Position numbers and translations under genes: made by a program | The notes under the pieces: model-generated | What the model was told of the DNA's origin: nothing | Seen by the model: the letters and a program-made list of their open reading frames with translations, nothing else | Databases searched by the model: none | NCBI GenBank assembly: GCA_902521485.1 | Contig: CABYRQ010000007.1 | Location: 1 to 53,568 of the forward strand | Reading direction: 5' to 3' | DNA length: 53,568 nt | DNA from: an uncultured Alphaproteobacteria bacterium | GTDB taxonomy: Bacteria > Pseudomonadota > Alphaproteobacteria > HIMB59 | Shown here: positions 33,346 to 41,726 of the stretch, piece by piece | Layout: every line of letters begins with the position of its first letter | How positions within the stretch are numbered: position 1 is the first letter of the stretch

Positions 33346-34069
33346 CCTAAATATAGATATTAAAGACTACAATGGACCTTTAGATGTTCTTTTAGAACTT
33401 GTTCATAAAAATAAATTTGATTTAAAAAATCTACCAATACTTAGTCTTTGTAACCAATATATTGCTTTTATTGTAGATTTAAAAAAGGTTAGTATAGAGA
33501 TAGCATCAGAATATTTACTAATGGCTGCTATAATGGTTTTTTTAAAATCCAAATTCCTTGTAAATAAAGACAAAGAAGAGGATGTTAAAAAAGTAACAAG
33601 ATTTCTTACAAATCGATTAACGATATTAGAACTTGTAAATAAAAATAGTATTCAGTTATTCGAGCTTCCTAAATTCAAACAGGAATTCTTTCCAAATACA
33701 CAAAAACATAAATTAAAAATTGAAAAAAACTTTGTAATTAAAGACAAGCTCATTGATCTTTTAAAAGCTTATGCAAATATTCATAAAAGAAATCAACAAT
33801 ATACTTTAAAGTTTAGCTCTACTAAATTATTTACGATCAAGGATGGTCAAAACGTAATTTCTAAGGAAATTCTATCTAACCAAGATTGGTTCACATTGAA
33901 GAGTTTACTACCTGATAATTTAAAATCGGATATTTTGAATAAATCATTTTTTTCTAGCACATTTAATGCCAGCCTTCACATGGCAAAAGAAGATAAAAAT
34001 GAAGAAAAAAAAATAGTAATTAAGCAATCTTTGCCATTTTCTGATATATACTTAAAAAAAGATGAGTGA
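33335..34069 (+). CDS. scpA: Segregation and condensation protein A (kleisin)
   Basis: Kleisin subunit that bridges SMC heads in chromosome condensation with ScpB. It is 244 aa. The N-terminal helical domain has the family block YNGPLDVLLELVHKNKFDL near residue 9, followed by YLLMAAIMVFLKSKFLV near 65 (SMC coiled-coil binding). The C-terminal winged helix is expected at about 170-244. Overlaps with nagZ (11 bases) and scpB (8 bases) place it in the conserved cluster. Confidence 0.93.
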   Translation: MDSNLNIDIKDYNGPLDVLLELVHKNKFDLKNLPILSLCNQYIAFIVDLKKVSIEIASEYLLMAAIMVFLKSKFLVNKDKEEDVKKVTRFLTNRLTILELVNKNSIQLFELPKFKQEFFPNTQKHKLKIEKNFVIKDKLIDLLKAYANIHKRNQQYTLKFSSTKLFTIKDGQNVISKEILSNQDWFTLKSLLPDNLKSDILNKSFFSSTFNASLHMAKEDKNEEKKIVIKQSLPFSDIYLKKDE

Positions 34070-34712
34070 AACTTCACAAAAAATTGAAGCTTTAATATTT
34101 GCATCAAGTAAGCCAGTTTCAGAAAATGAAATTAAAAAAAGACTAGATATTCATGAGGATATTTCTGAAGTCATGTCTAATTTAGAGACTGCTTATCAAC
34201 ATAGAGGTATAAATTTAAAAAAAATATCAAATAAATGGATTTTCTTAACAAACACAGAAGTCAGTGAGATTTTTCATGAAAAAAAAGAAATACAAAAAAG
34301 ACTTTCAAAACAAGCAATAGAGACATTAGCAATAGTTGTTTATCATCAACCTATAACAAAATCAGAAATCGAAAGTATTAGAGGTGTTGTTATAGGGCAG
34401 GGAATATTTGATCAATTAATGGAGTTTGGCTGGATAGCACCAGGAGGTCGAAAAGAAGTCCCAGGTAGACCTATTCTATGGGGCACTACTGAGGACTTTC
34501 TTTTACATTTTGGTTTAGGCACCCTAGATAATCTTCCTGGTATAGAGGAAATGAAAAACTCTGGAATATTGGATGAAAATTTTGCTTCAATGAATATCCA
34601 AGAGGTTTCAGATGATCTAAATAAGGATGAAGCCTTCATAGATGATGAGGATCAAGCAGAAACTCTTGATGAGTTCTCAAAAAGCCAATTGACTCAAAAT
34701 AATGATACTTGA
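34062..34712 (+). CDS. scpB: Segregation and condensation protein B
   Basis: Partner of ScpA and SMC. It is a 216 aa protein with two winged-helix domains at about 1-75 and 80-160. The family signature AIETLAIVVYHQPITKSEIE lies near 85, followed by IRGVVIG and GRPILWGTT. An acidic tail (160-216) follows. It overlaps scpA by eight bases and the ABC ATPase gene by 11. Confidence 0.94.
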   Translation: MSETSQKIEALIFASSKPVSENEIKKRLDIHEDISEVMSNLETAYQHRGINLKKISNKWIFLTNTEVSEIFHEKKEIQKRLSKQAIETLAIVVYHQPITKSEIESIRGVVIGQGIFDQLMEFGWIAPGGRKEVPGRPILWGTTEDFLLHFGLGTLDNLPGIEEMKNSGILDENFASMNIQEVSDDLNKDEAFIDDEDQAETLDEFSKSQLTQNNDT

Positions 34713-35748
34713 TGTAAAAGATCTTCACCACTCTTTCGGTGAGGTGAATGCTATAAATAAACTAAGTTTTTCAATTGAGCACAATTCGATTGTTTCTATT
34801 TTGGGTCCCTCCGGCTGCGGAAAAACTACTTTAATTCGATTAATAGCTGGTTTGGAAGAAATTCAAAAGGGACAAATATCTTTTGAGGGTAAATTAGTTG
34901 CAAACGAAAAATTTAATACTCCCCCTGAGCAAAGATCAATCTCTTACGTTTTCCAAGATTTTGCATTATTCCCTCACATGAATGTAAAAGAAAATATTAG
35001 TTTTGCAGCAAACTCTAAAGTGAATAAAAAACAGTTGATTGATCAAGTTATACAATTAGCAAAAGTTGAAAATTTTCTTGATAAATTTCCGCATGCTCTC
35101 AGTGGAGGAGAGCAGCAAAGAGTAGCATTAGCAAGGTCAATAGCTGTTCAACCACGACTATTACTTTTAGATGAACCTTTTTCTGATTTAGATACTAATT
35201 TAAAAAAGGAAATTATTGATGACACGCTTCACTTAATAAATAGCTTGGACTCCTCTGCTATTGTTGTAACACACAATGCCGAAGAAGCTATGTTTCTCAG
35301 CAATGTTATTGTTGTTATGGAAAATGGAAGAATAGTTCAGATAGGAAAACCTCGTGAAATCTACTTTAATCCTTCTAATGTTTATGTTGCCTCTTTGTTT
35401 GGAGAGGTTAATATTTTTCAGACGAAAGTTCTAAATAATAAATGCGAAACCCCTTTAGGCCTACTAGATACAAAAAACTTTAAAGATAACCAACAAGTTA
35501 ATGTAGTAGTTAGACCTGAGGCTATTAAATTGAATGTTGAAAAATCTCCTTTGACAAGTCCTAACTCTGGAGTTGTAGTTGACTCTAAATTTTTAGGAAA
35601 TAGTGCTATAATTCATATGACAGTTAATGATAGAAATAATAATAAACATCACATTCATAGCAAATTGATTGGAGAATTTTTGCCTGCTCCTGCAAGTTCA
35701 GTATCTTTTTCTTTAGATCTTAATCACGTATTCATTTTCCCTAGATAA
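34702..35748 (+). CDS. Orphan ABC importer ATPase (FbpC/PotA-like)
   Basis: A 348 aa nucleotide-binding subunit of the iron(III)/spermidine/sulfate importer type. The Walker A is GPSGCGKT (35-42), the Q-loop FQDFALFPHMNV with Gln85, the signature LSGGEQQR (133-140) and Walker B LLLLDEPF (153-160). The C-terminal ~110 residues form a TOBE-like substrate/regulatory domain typical of FbpC and PotA. No permease or binding-protein gene is adjacent; it is inserted between scpB (11-base overlap) and tatA, so its partners must be elsewhere. Confidence 0.88.
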   Translation: MILDVKDLHHSFGEVNAINKLSFSIEHNSIVSILGPSGCGKTTLIRLIAGLEEIQKGQISFEGKLVANEKFNTPPEQRSISYVFQDFALFPHMNVKENISFAANSKVNKKQLIDQVIQLAKVENFLDKFPHALSGGEQQRVALARSIAVQPRLLLLDEPFSDLDTNLKKEIIDDTLHLINSLDSSAIVVTHNAEEAMFLSNVIVVMENGRIVQIGKPREIYFNPSNVYVASLFGEVNIFQTKVLNNKCETPLGLLDTKNFKDNQQVNVVVRPEAIKLNVEKSPLTSPNSGVVVDSKFLGNSAIIHMTVNDRNNNKHHIHSKLIGEFLPAPASSVSFSLDLNHVFIFPR

Positions 35749-35776
35749 GATATCAATAATATAGTAAAGTTTATTA

Positions 35777-35971
35777 ATGGGTGCTTTTAGCATATGGCAT
35801 TGGATAATTGTTTTAATTATTGTTCTTTTATTGTTTGGTAAAGGAAAAATACCCACTTTGATGGCAGATATGGCAAAAGGTATTAAGTCATTCAAGAGCA
35901 ATATGGCCGAGGATGATAAACCAACTAATCCAGATAAAGACGATCAAGACAATCAAAATAAGGACCAGTAA
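35777..35971 (+). CDS. tatA: Twin-arginine translocase subunit TatA
   Basis: Pore-forming subunit of the Tat system for folded proteins. It is 64 aa, with a short N-terminal hydrophobic helix (5-20, starting GAFSIWHWI), then FGKGKIP at the hinge, an amphipathic helix at about 24-40 and a charged tail. TATAGT at 35760-35765 may be its -10 box. Its last base is shared with the tatB start (TAATG), and the tatABC order is standard. Confidence 0.95.
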   Translation: MGAFSIWHWIIVLIIVLLLFGKGKIPTLMADMAKGIKSFKSNMAEDDKPTNPDKDDQDNQNKDQ

Positions 35972-36273
35972 TGTTTTCTTTAGGTTGGATGGAGATATCC
36001 ATCATCCTAATTATTACAGTAATAGTTGTAGGCCCCAAAGAAATTCCAACTGTTATTAAATTTTTAAAAAGTATAACTTCAGGTTTGGGAAAACTCTCTA
36101 GAGAATTTAAATCAACTGTAAATGAGATATCACACATAGAGGAAGTAAAAGATATCAAAAAGGAAATTTTAGACACTAAAGAGTCAATAGTAAAAGAGGG
36201 AAAAGAATTAGACGAATTTATCGAAAAAAGTAATGATCAAATTATGAAAGATGAAAATAATGACCGAAGCTGA
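35971..36273 (+). CDS. tatB: Twin-arginine translocase subunit TatB
   Basis: Works with TatC in binding twin-arginine signal peptides. It is 100 aa: one hydrophobic N-terminal helix (FSLGWMEISIILIITVIVV) with the TatB-type Glu8, a GPKEIP hinge at 21-26, and an extended amphipathic/charged helix to the end. The TatB assignment rests on Glu8, the longer helical tail and the position between tatA and tatC. It overlaps tatC by 14 bases from the chosen start. Confidence 0.93.
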   Translation: MFSLGWMEISIILIITVIVVGPKEIPTVIKFLKSITSGLGKLSREFKSTVNEISHIEEVKDIKKEILDTKESIVKEGKELDEFIEKSNDQIMKDENNDRS

Positions 36274-37012
36274 TAGCTCTATGAATTTCTTCGATCATAT
36301 AAAAGAACTAAGACAAAAACTTTTATATGTCATTATTTTCTTTATTGTTGCATTTATAGTTTCTTTTTATTTTTCTCAATCAATATTTGAATTTCTTGCT
36401 AAACCTCTCACATCAATTTTGGGAGAAGATAATGGATTGATTTATACAGCCTTACAAGAGGCTTTTTTAACGAATGTTAAAGTAGCTTTTTTTACAGCAG
36501 CTTTTATTTCTTTCCCATTTTTATCAATACAGATTTGGTCTTTTGTTTCACCAGGATTACTTAAGAAAGAAAAACAAATTTCATTACCAACTTTAGTAGC
36601 TATCCCTTTTTTATTTATCCTAGGTGCAGCTGTTGTTTACTATGTTATATCACCGGTAGCATGGAAGTTTTTTTTAAGTTTTCAAACTTCTCAAGCAGAC
36701 GGTATCAATATTACACTTCAAGCTAAAATGAATGAATATTTGTCCCTGATGATGACATTTATTTTTGCTTTTGGATTAGCTTTTCAATTACCGGTTATTT
36801 TGCTATTACTTGTGAAATTTGGCATTCTTACTATCGCTCAATTAGTTTCTTTTAGAAAATATGCAATTGTTTTATCATTTGTATTTGCTGCAATTGTAAC
36901 ACCACCTGATCCATTCTCACAAATTTCTCTAGCGTTACCGATAATAATTTTGTATGAAATATCTATTCTTGTTTCTAAATTTATGGCTAAGCGTCATAAT
37001 AAAAAAGAATGA
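36260..37012 (+). CDS. tatC: Twin-arginine translocase subunit TatC
   Basis: Six-span membrane receptor for twin-arginine signals. I choose the ATG at 36260 (MTEADSSMNFFDHIKELRQKL), because the FFDHIKELR block is close to the N-terminus in TatC; an ATG three codons upstream (36251) is equally open. The length is 250 aa. Conserved features include HIKELRQKL, the span after SFPFLSIQIWSFVSPGLLKKEK, and AIVTPPDPFSQ near the end. It completes a tatABC operon followed by serS after 21 bases. Confidence 0.95.
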   Translation: MTEADSSMNFFDHIKELRQKLLYVIIFFIVAFIVSFYFSQSIFEFLAKPLTSILGEDNGLIYTALQEAFLTNVKVAFFTAAFISFPFLSIQIWSFVSPGLLKKEKQISLPTLVAIPFLFILGAAVVYYVISPVAWKFFLSFQTSQADGINITLQAKMNEYLSLMMTFIFAFGLAFQLPVILLLLVKFGILTIAQLVSFRKYAIVLSFVFAAIVTPPDPFSQISLALPIIILYEISILVSKFMAKRHNKKE

Positions 37013-37033
37013 AAATATTATTAAAAGATAGTT

Positions 37034-38293
37034 ATGCACGATATTAATTTTATAAGAGATAATCCAGATTTATTTGATGAATTGTTAAATAAGAGATTTA
37101 TTGATCCAAAGTCTAATGAAATTATCTTACTTGATAAAAAAAAAAGAGATATATTAACTAAATCTCAAGAACTACGAGCAGAAAGAAAGAATTTATCATC
37201 TTCTTTTGCAAATCTTAATGACGGTGATAAAGCCGAATTACAAAAAAAAGTACAATTAATTAAAAATAAAATTGATGAATTAGAAAATGATATTTCAATA
37301 ATAGATGAACAATTAAAAAACAATTTATCTAGTTTGCCAAACCTTCCACATAATGATGTACCTGTTGGAAAGGACGAAAATTCAAATAAATTGATTAAAC
37401 AAGTTGGAAAAATTCCCTCTTTTAGTTTTACACCAAAGTCTCATTATGAACTTGGAGAAAACTTGGAAATGATTGATTTTGAGCAAGCTGGGAAAGTCTC
37501 AGGTACTAGGTTTGTGTATTTAAAGAAAAAAATTGCCCGATTAGAGAGAGCTATAGCTAATTTTATGTTGGATAAACACACAAATGAATTTGACTATATA
37601 GAAATTAATCCTCCTAATTTAGTTAGAGACGCTGCAGCTTATGGAACTGGACAATTGCCAAAATTTTCAGAAGATTTATTCAAAACTAACACAAAACATT
37701 GGTTAATACCAACAGCAGAGGTCCCTTTAACTAATTTAGTATTTGATACAATCGTATCTGATAAGAATTTACCCTTGAGGTACACAGCTTGGACTCCATG
37801 TTATAGATCTGAAGCTGGAGCAGCTGGAAGAGATACAAGGGGAATGATAAGACAGCATCAATTTTCTAAAGTCGAATTAGTTAGCATAACTAAAGAGGAT
37901 GAGTCGGAAAAAGAGTTAGAAAGAATGTTAAGTTGTGCAACTTCAATACTAGATGATTTAAAAATTCCTTACCAAGTTATTTTATTATCTTCTGGTGATA
38001 TGGGTTTTTCTGCAGAAAAAACTTATGATATTGAAGTGTGGTTACCTGGTGAGGGAAAATATAGAGAAATATCTTCTTGTAGTAATTGTAATTCTTTTCA
38101 AGCTAGGAGAATGAATGCTCGTTACAAAGACTCAGATCAAAATAAATTTGTTCACACTTTAAATGGATCTGGTCTAGCAGTGGGGAGGACATTAATAGCA
38201 ATTTTGGAAAACTATCAAAATGAGGATGGTAGTATTAGTATTCCACAGGTCCTGAAACCGTATATGGGTAATTTAGATAAAATCTCTAAATAA
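37034..38293 (+). CDS. serS: Seryl-tRNA synthetase
   Basis: Charges tRNA-Ser and tRNA-Sec. This class II enzyme is 419 aa, normal length. The N-terminal coiled-coil tRNA-binding arm spans about 25-105 (Lys/Glu-rich). Motif 2 is FRSEAGAAGRDTRG-like near 255-268, and motif 3 is NGSGLAVGRTLIAILENYQ near 378-396. surE, which usually follows serS in alphaproteobacteria, is missing here. Its last eight bases overlap the convergent ATPase gene. Confidence 0.98.
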   Translation: MHDINFIRDNPDLFDELLNKRFIDPKSNEIILLDKKKRDILTKSQELRAERKNLSSSFANLNDGDKAELQKKVQLIKNKIDELENDISIIDEQLKNNLSSLPNLPHNDVPVGKDENSNKLIKQVGKIPSFSFTPKSHYELGENLEMIDFEQAGKVSGTRFVYLKKKIARLERAIANFMLDKHTNEFDYIEINPPNLVRDAAAYGTGQLPKFSEDLFKTNTKHWLIPTAEVPLTNLVFDTIVSDKNLPLRYTAWTPCYRSEAGAAGRDTRGMIRQHQFSKVELVSITKEDESEKELERMLSCATSILDDLKIPYQVILLSSGDMGFSAEKTYDIEVWLPGEGKYREISSCSNCNSFQARRMNARYKDSDQNKFVHTLNGSGLAVGRTLIAILENYQNEDGSISIPQVLKPYMGNLDKISK

Positions 38294-39044
38294 TTATATT
38301 CTTACTAGAACAATAGTATTTAAAAAATTGGTAAGCAGACCTACCTGTTCTATTTCCTCTTGAAAAGATCCATTTGAGTGCACTATTTTCAATTTCATTA
38401 TCAAATTCTACTTTATAAAATTTACAATAATTTTTAATTATTAAGATAAAGTCTTTCTTACTTAAGTTATGAAAACTAATCCATAATCCAAATCGATCAG
38501 ATAAAGATAATTTTTCTTCAATCCCTTCATCTTGAGATATTGCAGATGATCTCTCATTATCTAACATATCTCTCTTCATTAGATGCCTTCTGTTACTTGT
38601 GACATATATTAGAAATTCGTAGTTTGAGTTGTAAAAAGACCCTTCAAGAAAAGATTTAAATTGAATATATCTTCTATCATTTTGTTCAAATGATAGATCG
38701 TCAATAAATATTATGATTTTTTTATCAAATTTATAATTTAAAAAAATATTTGGTAAATCTGATAAATCTTCACTATTAATTTCTAATGTTTCAAATTTAT
38801 CATATTTATATGCATAATTTTTTAATATACCTCTTATAATACTACTTTTGCCACTTCCGCGCACACCCCATAAAAGACCATGATTAAACGCTAAATCTTC
38901 TAAAAAGTTTTTTGTATTTTCCTCTATTTTTTTTATTTGTTGATCAACACCGTACAAAAGCTTTAAATCAAGGACTTTATTGAATGGTATTTTATCTAAA
39001 GAACTTTTTGATCTATTCCAGCAGAGTAAATATTTATTTTTCAA
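38286..39044 (-). CDS. DUF815 AAA+-type ATPase
   Basis: A 252 aa P-loop ATPase of the DUF815 family; function unknown. Walker A is GVRGSGKSS at 60-68 and Walker B is KIIIFIDDLSFE near 110-120. A sensor-1-like YVTSNRRHL near 150 and a Dxx-RFGLWISF segment near 185 also fit the family. The usual neighbour in alphaproteobacteria is yajC-secDF, as seen here. The frame starts with TTG at 39042-39044; no in-frame ATG is close by. It is divergent from yajC with 69 bases between starts. Confidence 0.85.
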   Translation of the reverse strand: MKNKYLLCWNRSKSSLDKIPFNKVLDLKLLYGVDQQIKKIEENTKNFLEDLAFNHGLLWGVRGSGKSSIIRGILKNYAYKYDKFETLEINSEDLSDLPNIFLNYKFDKKIIIFIDDLSFEQNDRRYIQFKSFLEGSFYNSNYEFLIYVTSNRRHLMKRDMLDNERSSAISQDEGIEEKLSLSDRFGLWISFHNLSKKDFILIIKNYCKFYKVEFDNEIENSALKWIFSRGNRTGRSAYQFFKYYCSSKNIII

Positions 39045-39113
39045 TTTTATGTTGACTTCATTGATGATTGTGAGATTTTAGTGCTTATTTTATTAATTTA
39101 AAGGATTTAAATC

Positions 39114-39377
39114 ATGGAACAACTTGCAGGAATTTTACCACTTATATTAATTTTTGTCGTTTTCTACTTTTTACTAATTAGGCCCCAACAAAAGAAATTA
39201 AAAGATCACAAAAATATGATCGCAAATTTAAAAAAAGGTGATCGAGTCGTGACCCAAGGCGGAATTATAGGCAACATCCATTATGTAAATGATGATGGTA
39301 CTCTTTCTGTAGAAATAGCAGATAACGTTCAAGTCAAAGTAGCTAAGGGTATGATAGCTGATATAGCAGCTAAATAG
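39114..39377 (+). CDS. yajC: Preprotein translocase accessory subunit YajC
   Basis: Small inner-membrane partner of SecDF. It is 87 aa: one N-terminal membrane span (about 4-23), FYFLLIRPQQKKLKDHKNM directly after it, and the beta-rich cytosolic domain with LKKGDRVVTQGGIIG. AAGGA at 39101-39105, eight bases before the ATG, is a good ribosome binding site. It leads yajC-secD-secF; a TTGACT at 39052 may be part of its promoter. Confidence 0.96.
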   Translation: MEQLAGILPLILIFVVFYFLLIRPQQKKLKDHKNMIANLKKGDRVVTQGGIIGNIHYVNDDGTLSVEIADNVQVKVAKGMIADIAAK

Positions 39378-39399
39378 CTTAATAAACTAAATCAACATA

Positions 39400-40857
39400 A
39401 TGATTATTTTTAAACAGTGGAGATTATGGGTATCTTTATTACTGTTAATAGGAAGCTATTTCTTTATTAAACCTAATTTTGAAAGTCAAACATCTGATAG
39501 CAAAATTAATTTTGGATTAGATATTCAGGGAGGGTTTTCATATTTACTAGAATTGAATGAGGAGGAATATCTTAACAATCTTTTAGTTAAAATATCTCAA
39601 TATATTGAAAATACTTATTCTATTTCATCTGATATAGATAATGGAGAAATTGTAATATCTAAAAACCAAAATTTAGATGCTCTTACAAATATTGTTATAC
39701 AAAATTTAGGTTTAGAAATTAATGAAAAATCAGATAAGGAAAATAGTTATATTTTTTCTAAACAAAGTTTTAATAAATCATTGTCAGATATGACTTTAAA
39801 TGCAGTAGAAATTGTAAGGTCAAGAGTTGATTTTCTTGGTAATAAAGAATTATCTATACAAAAAGTAGGATTAAATAAAATTTTATTAGAAATACCTGGT
39901 GATTTGGATAATAACGTCAAAGAAGTAATCTCTAAAACAGCTAAATTAACATTGCACCTAGAAAAAAATAATATAGTTGGTTCTAAGACTTTCATAAATG
40001 AAGAAACTGGTGAACAAGTAAGAGTTCAAGAAATTCCAAATATAACTGGTGACTTTATTCAAGATGCGTCACTTCAATATAATCAAAATGAACCAGTCGT
40101 TGCTTTTTCTTTTAACAAAGAAGGTTCAGATCTTTTTGCGAAAATGACTTCTGAAAATGTTGGTTCTAGATTTGCAATAGTTCTTGACGGTTCTTTAATT
40201 ACTGCTCCTGTTATAAGAGAGTCAATTACTGGCGGTAGTGGTCAAATATCTGGAGGTTTTACAAATGAAACTGCTAATAATCTTGCAATCATTTTAAAGT
40301 CTGGATCTTTACCAACTCAAATAAAAATAATTCAAGAAAAACAAATAGGCCCGACTCTTGGACAAGAAGGCGTAGAGAAAGGAGTTATAGCATCAATAAT
40401 TGCTCTTATAGCTATTACTCTTTTTATGATTATTTATTATAAAATTTCAGGATTATTTACAGTTATTACAATTATTAGTTGTCTGTCTTTACTTTTTGCA
40501 ATGATGTCCTTATTAAACACAACATTAACTCTACCTGGTGTTATTGGAATAGTATTAACAATAGGAATGTGTGTAGATGCAAATGTTTTAATATTTGAAA
40601 GAATTCGAGAAAATTTTAAACATAATATCGAAGATCCTAAAAATCATGGTTTCAATTCTGCTTATGTAACTATTCTTGACTCTAATTTAACAACATTATT
40701 CGCAGCTATTTTTTTATTTGCTTTTGGTTTTGGGCCTATTAGAGGTTTCTCAATTTCATTAATTATTGGAATTATATCCTCTCTAATAGTTACTTACATA
40801 ATATTAAAATTATTTATTAATATCACTTCAATAAAATACCTTGGACTTCAAAGATGA
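39400..40857 (+). CDS. secD: Protein translocase subunit SecD
   Basis: Uses proton-motive force to complete protein export with SecF and YajC. It is 485 aa, shorter than the 615 aa E. coli form but usual for alphaproteobacteria. There is one N-terminal span, then FGLDIQGGFSYLLEL at about 38-52 (the D1 motif), a periplasmic domain to about 320, and five C-terminal spans with VLTIGMCVDANVLIFERIRE. It overlaps secF by four bases (ATGA). Confidence 0.97.
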   Translation: MIIFKQWRLWVSLLLLIGSYFFIKPNFESQTSDSKINFGLDIQGGFSYLLELNEEEYLNNLLVKISQYIENTYSISSDIDNGEIVISKNQNLDALTNIVIQNLGLEINEKSDKENSYIFSKQSFNKSLSDMTLNAVEIVRSRVDFLGNKELSIQKVGLNKILLEIPGDLDNNVKEVISKTAKLTLHLEKNNIVGSKTFINEETGEQVRVQEIPNITGDFIQDASLQYNQNEPVVAFSFNKEGSDLFAKMTSENVGSRFAIVLDGSLITAPVIRESITGGSGQISGGFTNETANNLAIILKSGSLPTQIKIIQEKQIGPTLGQEGVEKGVIASIIALIAITLFMIIYYKISGLFTVITIISCLSLLFAMMSLLNTTLTLPGVIGIVLTIGMCVDANVLIFERIRENFKHNIEDPKNHGFNSAYVTILDSNLTTLFAAIFLFAFGFGPIRGFSISLIIGIISSLIVTYIILKLFINITSIKYLGLQR

Positions 40858-41726
40858 TTAATTTTTACTCTTTTAAAAATAAATCATATTTAGTCTCCCT
40901 TACTCTTATAATACTAACAATTATAATTATTTTTTTTAAAGGATTGAATTTAGGAATTGATTTTAAAGGTGGATTGAACTTTGAGGTAAAATCAAACTTA
41001 ACAACTAATCAGCTTAATGAATACTTTGATTTTATAGACTCTGACAGAGAAGTCTTAATTAAAAGAGAGGTTGGCAGTGATGTTTTCAGTATCAGAATAG
41101 AGTCAGGTGATAATAATCCTGTTTTTATTGAAGAAATAAAAAATCTAATTGATCAAAACCCAGATATTGAAATATTACTCTCTGAGTATATAGAACCAAC
41201 TTTTAGTGAAGAACTTATAAAAAATTCTATTTATGCTTTAGCATCTTCTTTGTTGGTAATAGCTGTTTATGTTTGGATAAGGTTTGATTGGCAGTTTGCA
41301 GCATCAGGTATATTCGCATTATTACATGACGTTTTTGTAGCTATAGGCTTTATGTCATTATTTAATATTGAATTTAATTTAACAATGATTGCAGCTTTGC
41401 TACTAATTGCAGGTTACAGCATAAACGATACTATAGTTCTATTTGATCGACTTAGAGGTTTAACTTCAAACGAGGAAAATAAAGATAATTTTGAAACTAA
41501 TGTTAACAACTCAATTAAATTAAATCTTCGAAGAACTATATTGACAAGTTTCACAACTATTTTGGCATTATTATGTCTAGTTTTTCTTGCACCTGTTAAT
41601 TTAACTGAAATGCCAATAGTTTTTATTTTTGGGGTCTTGATTGGAACTTTTTCCTCTTTATTTCTTGTGCTTGGAATAGTGGGGGATTTAAATTATGAAG
41701 CAGTGCTTAAAGCAAGAGACTCTTGA
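40854..41726 (+). CDS. secF: Protein translocase subunit SecF
   Basis: Partner of SecD. This 290 aa RND-type membrane protein has an N-terminal span followed by GIDFKGGLNFEV (D1-like) near residue 34 and a small periplasmic domain. Five spans follow, with AGYSINDTIVLFDRLR near 190 and LRRTILTSFTTILAL near 225. The stop lies 34 bases inside the convergent uvrA, the longest gene overlap in the window. Confidence 0.97.
   Translation: MINFYSFKNKSYLVSLTLIILTIIIIFFKGLNLGIDFKGGLNFEVKSNLTTNQLNEYFDFIDSDREVLIKREVGSDVFSIRIESGDNNPVFIEEIKNLIDQNPDIEILLSEYIEPTFSEELIKNSIYALASSLLVIAVYVWIRFDWQFAASGIFALLHDVFVAIGFMSLFNIEFNLTMIAALLLIAGYSINDTIVLFDRLRGLTSNEENKDNFETNVNNSIKLNLRRTILTSFTTILALLCLVFLAPVNLTEMPIVFIFGVLIGTFSSLFLVLGIVGDLNYEAVLKARDS

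Noticed and set aside
35713-36176. Minus-strand frames over tatA and tatB
   Set aside because: Antisense shadows; TatA and TatB are clear from the hinge motifs and operon order.
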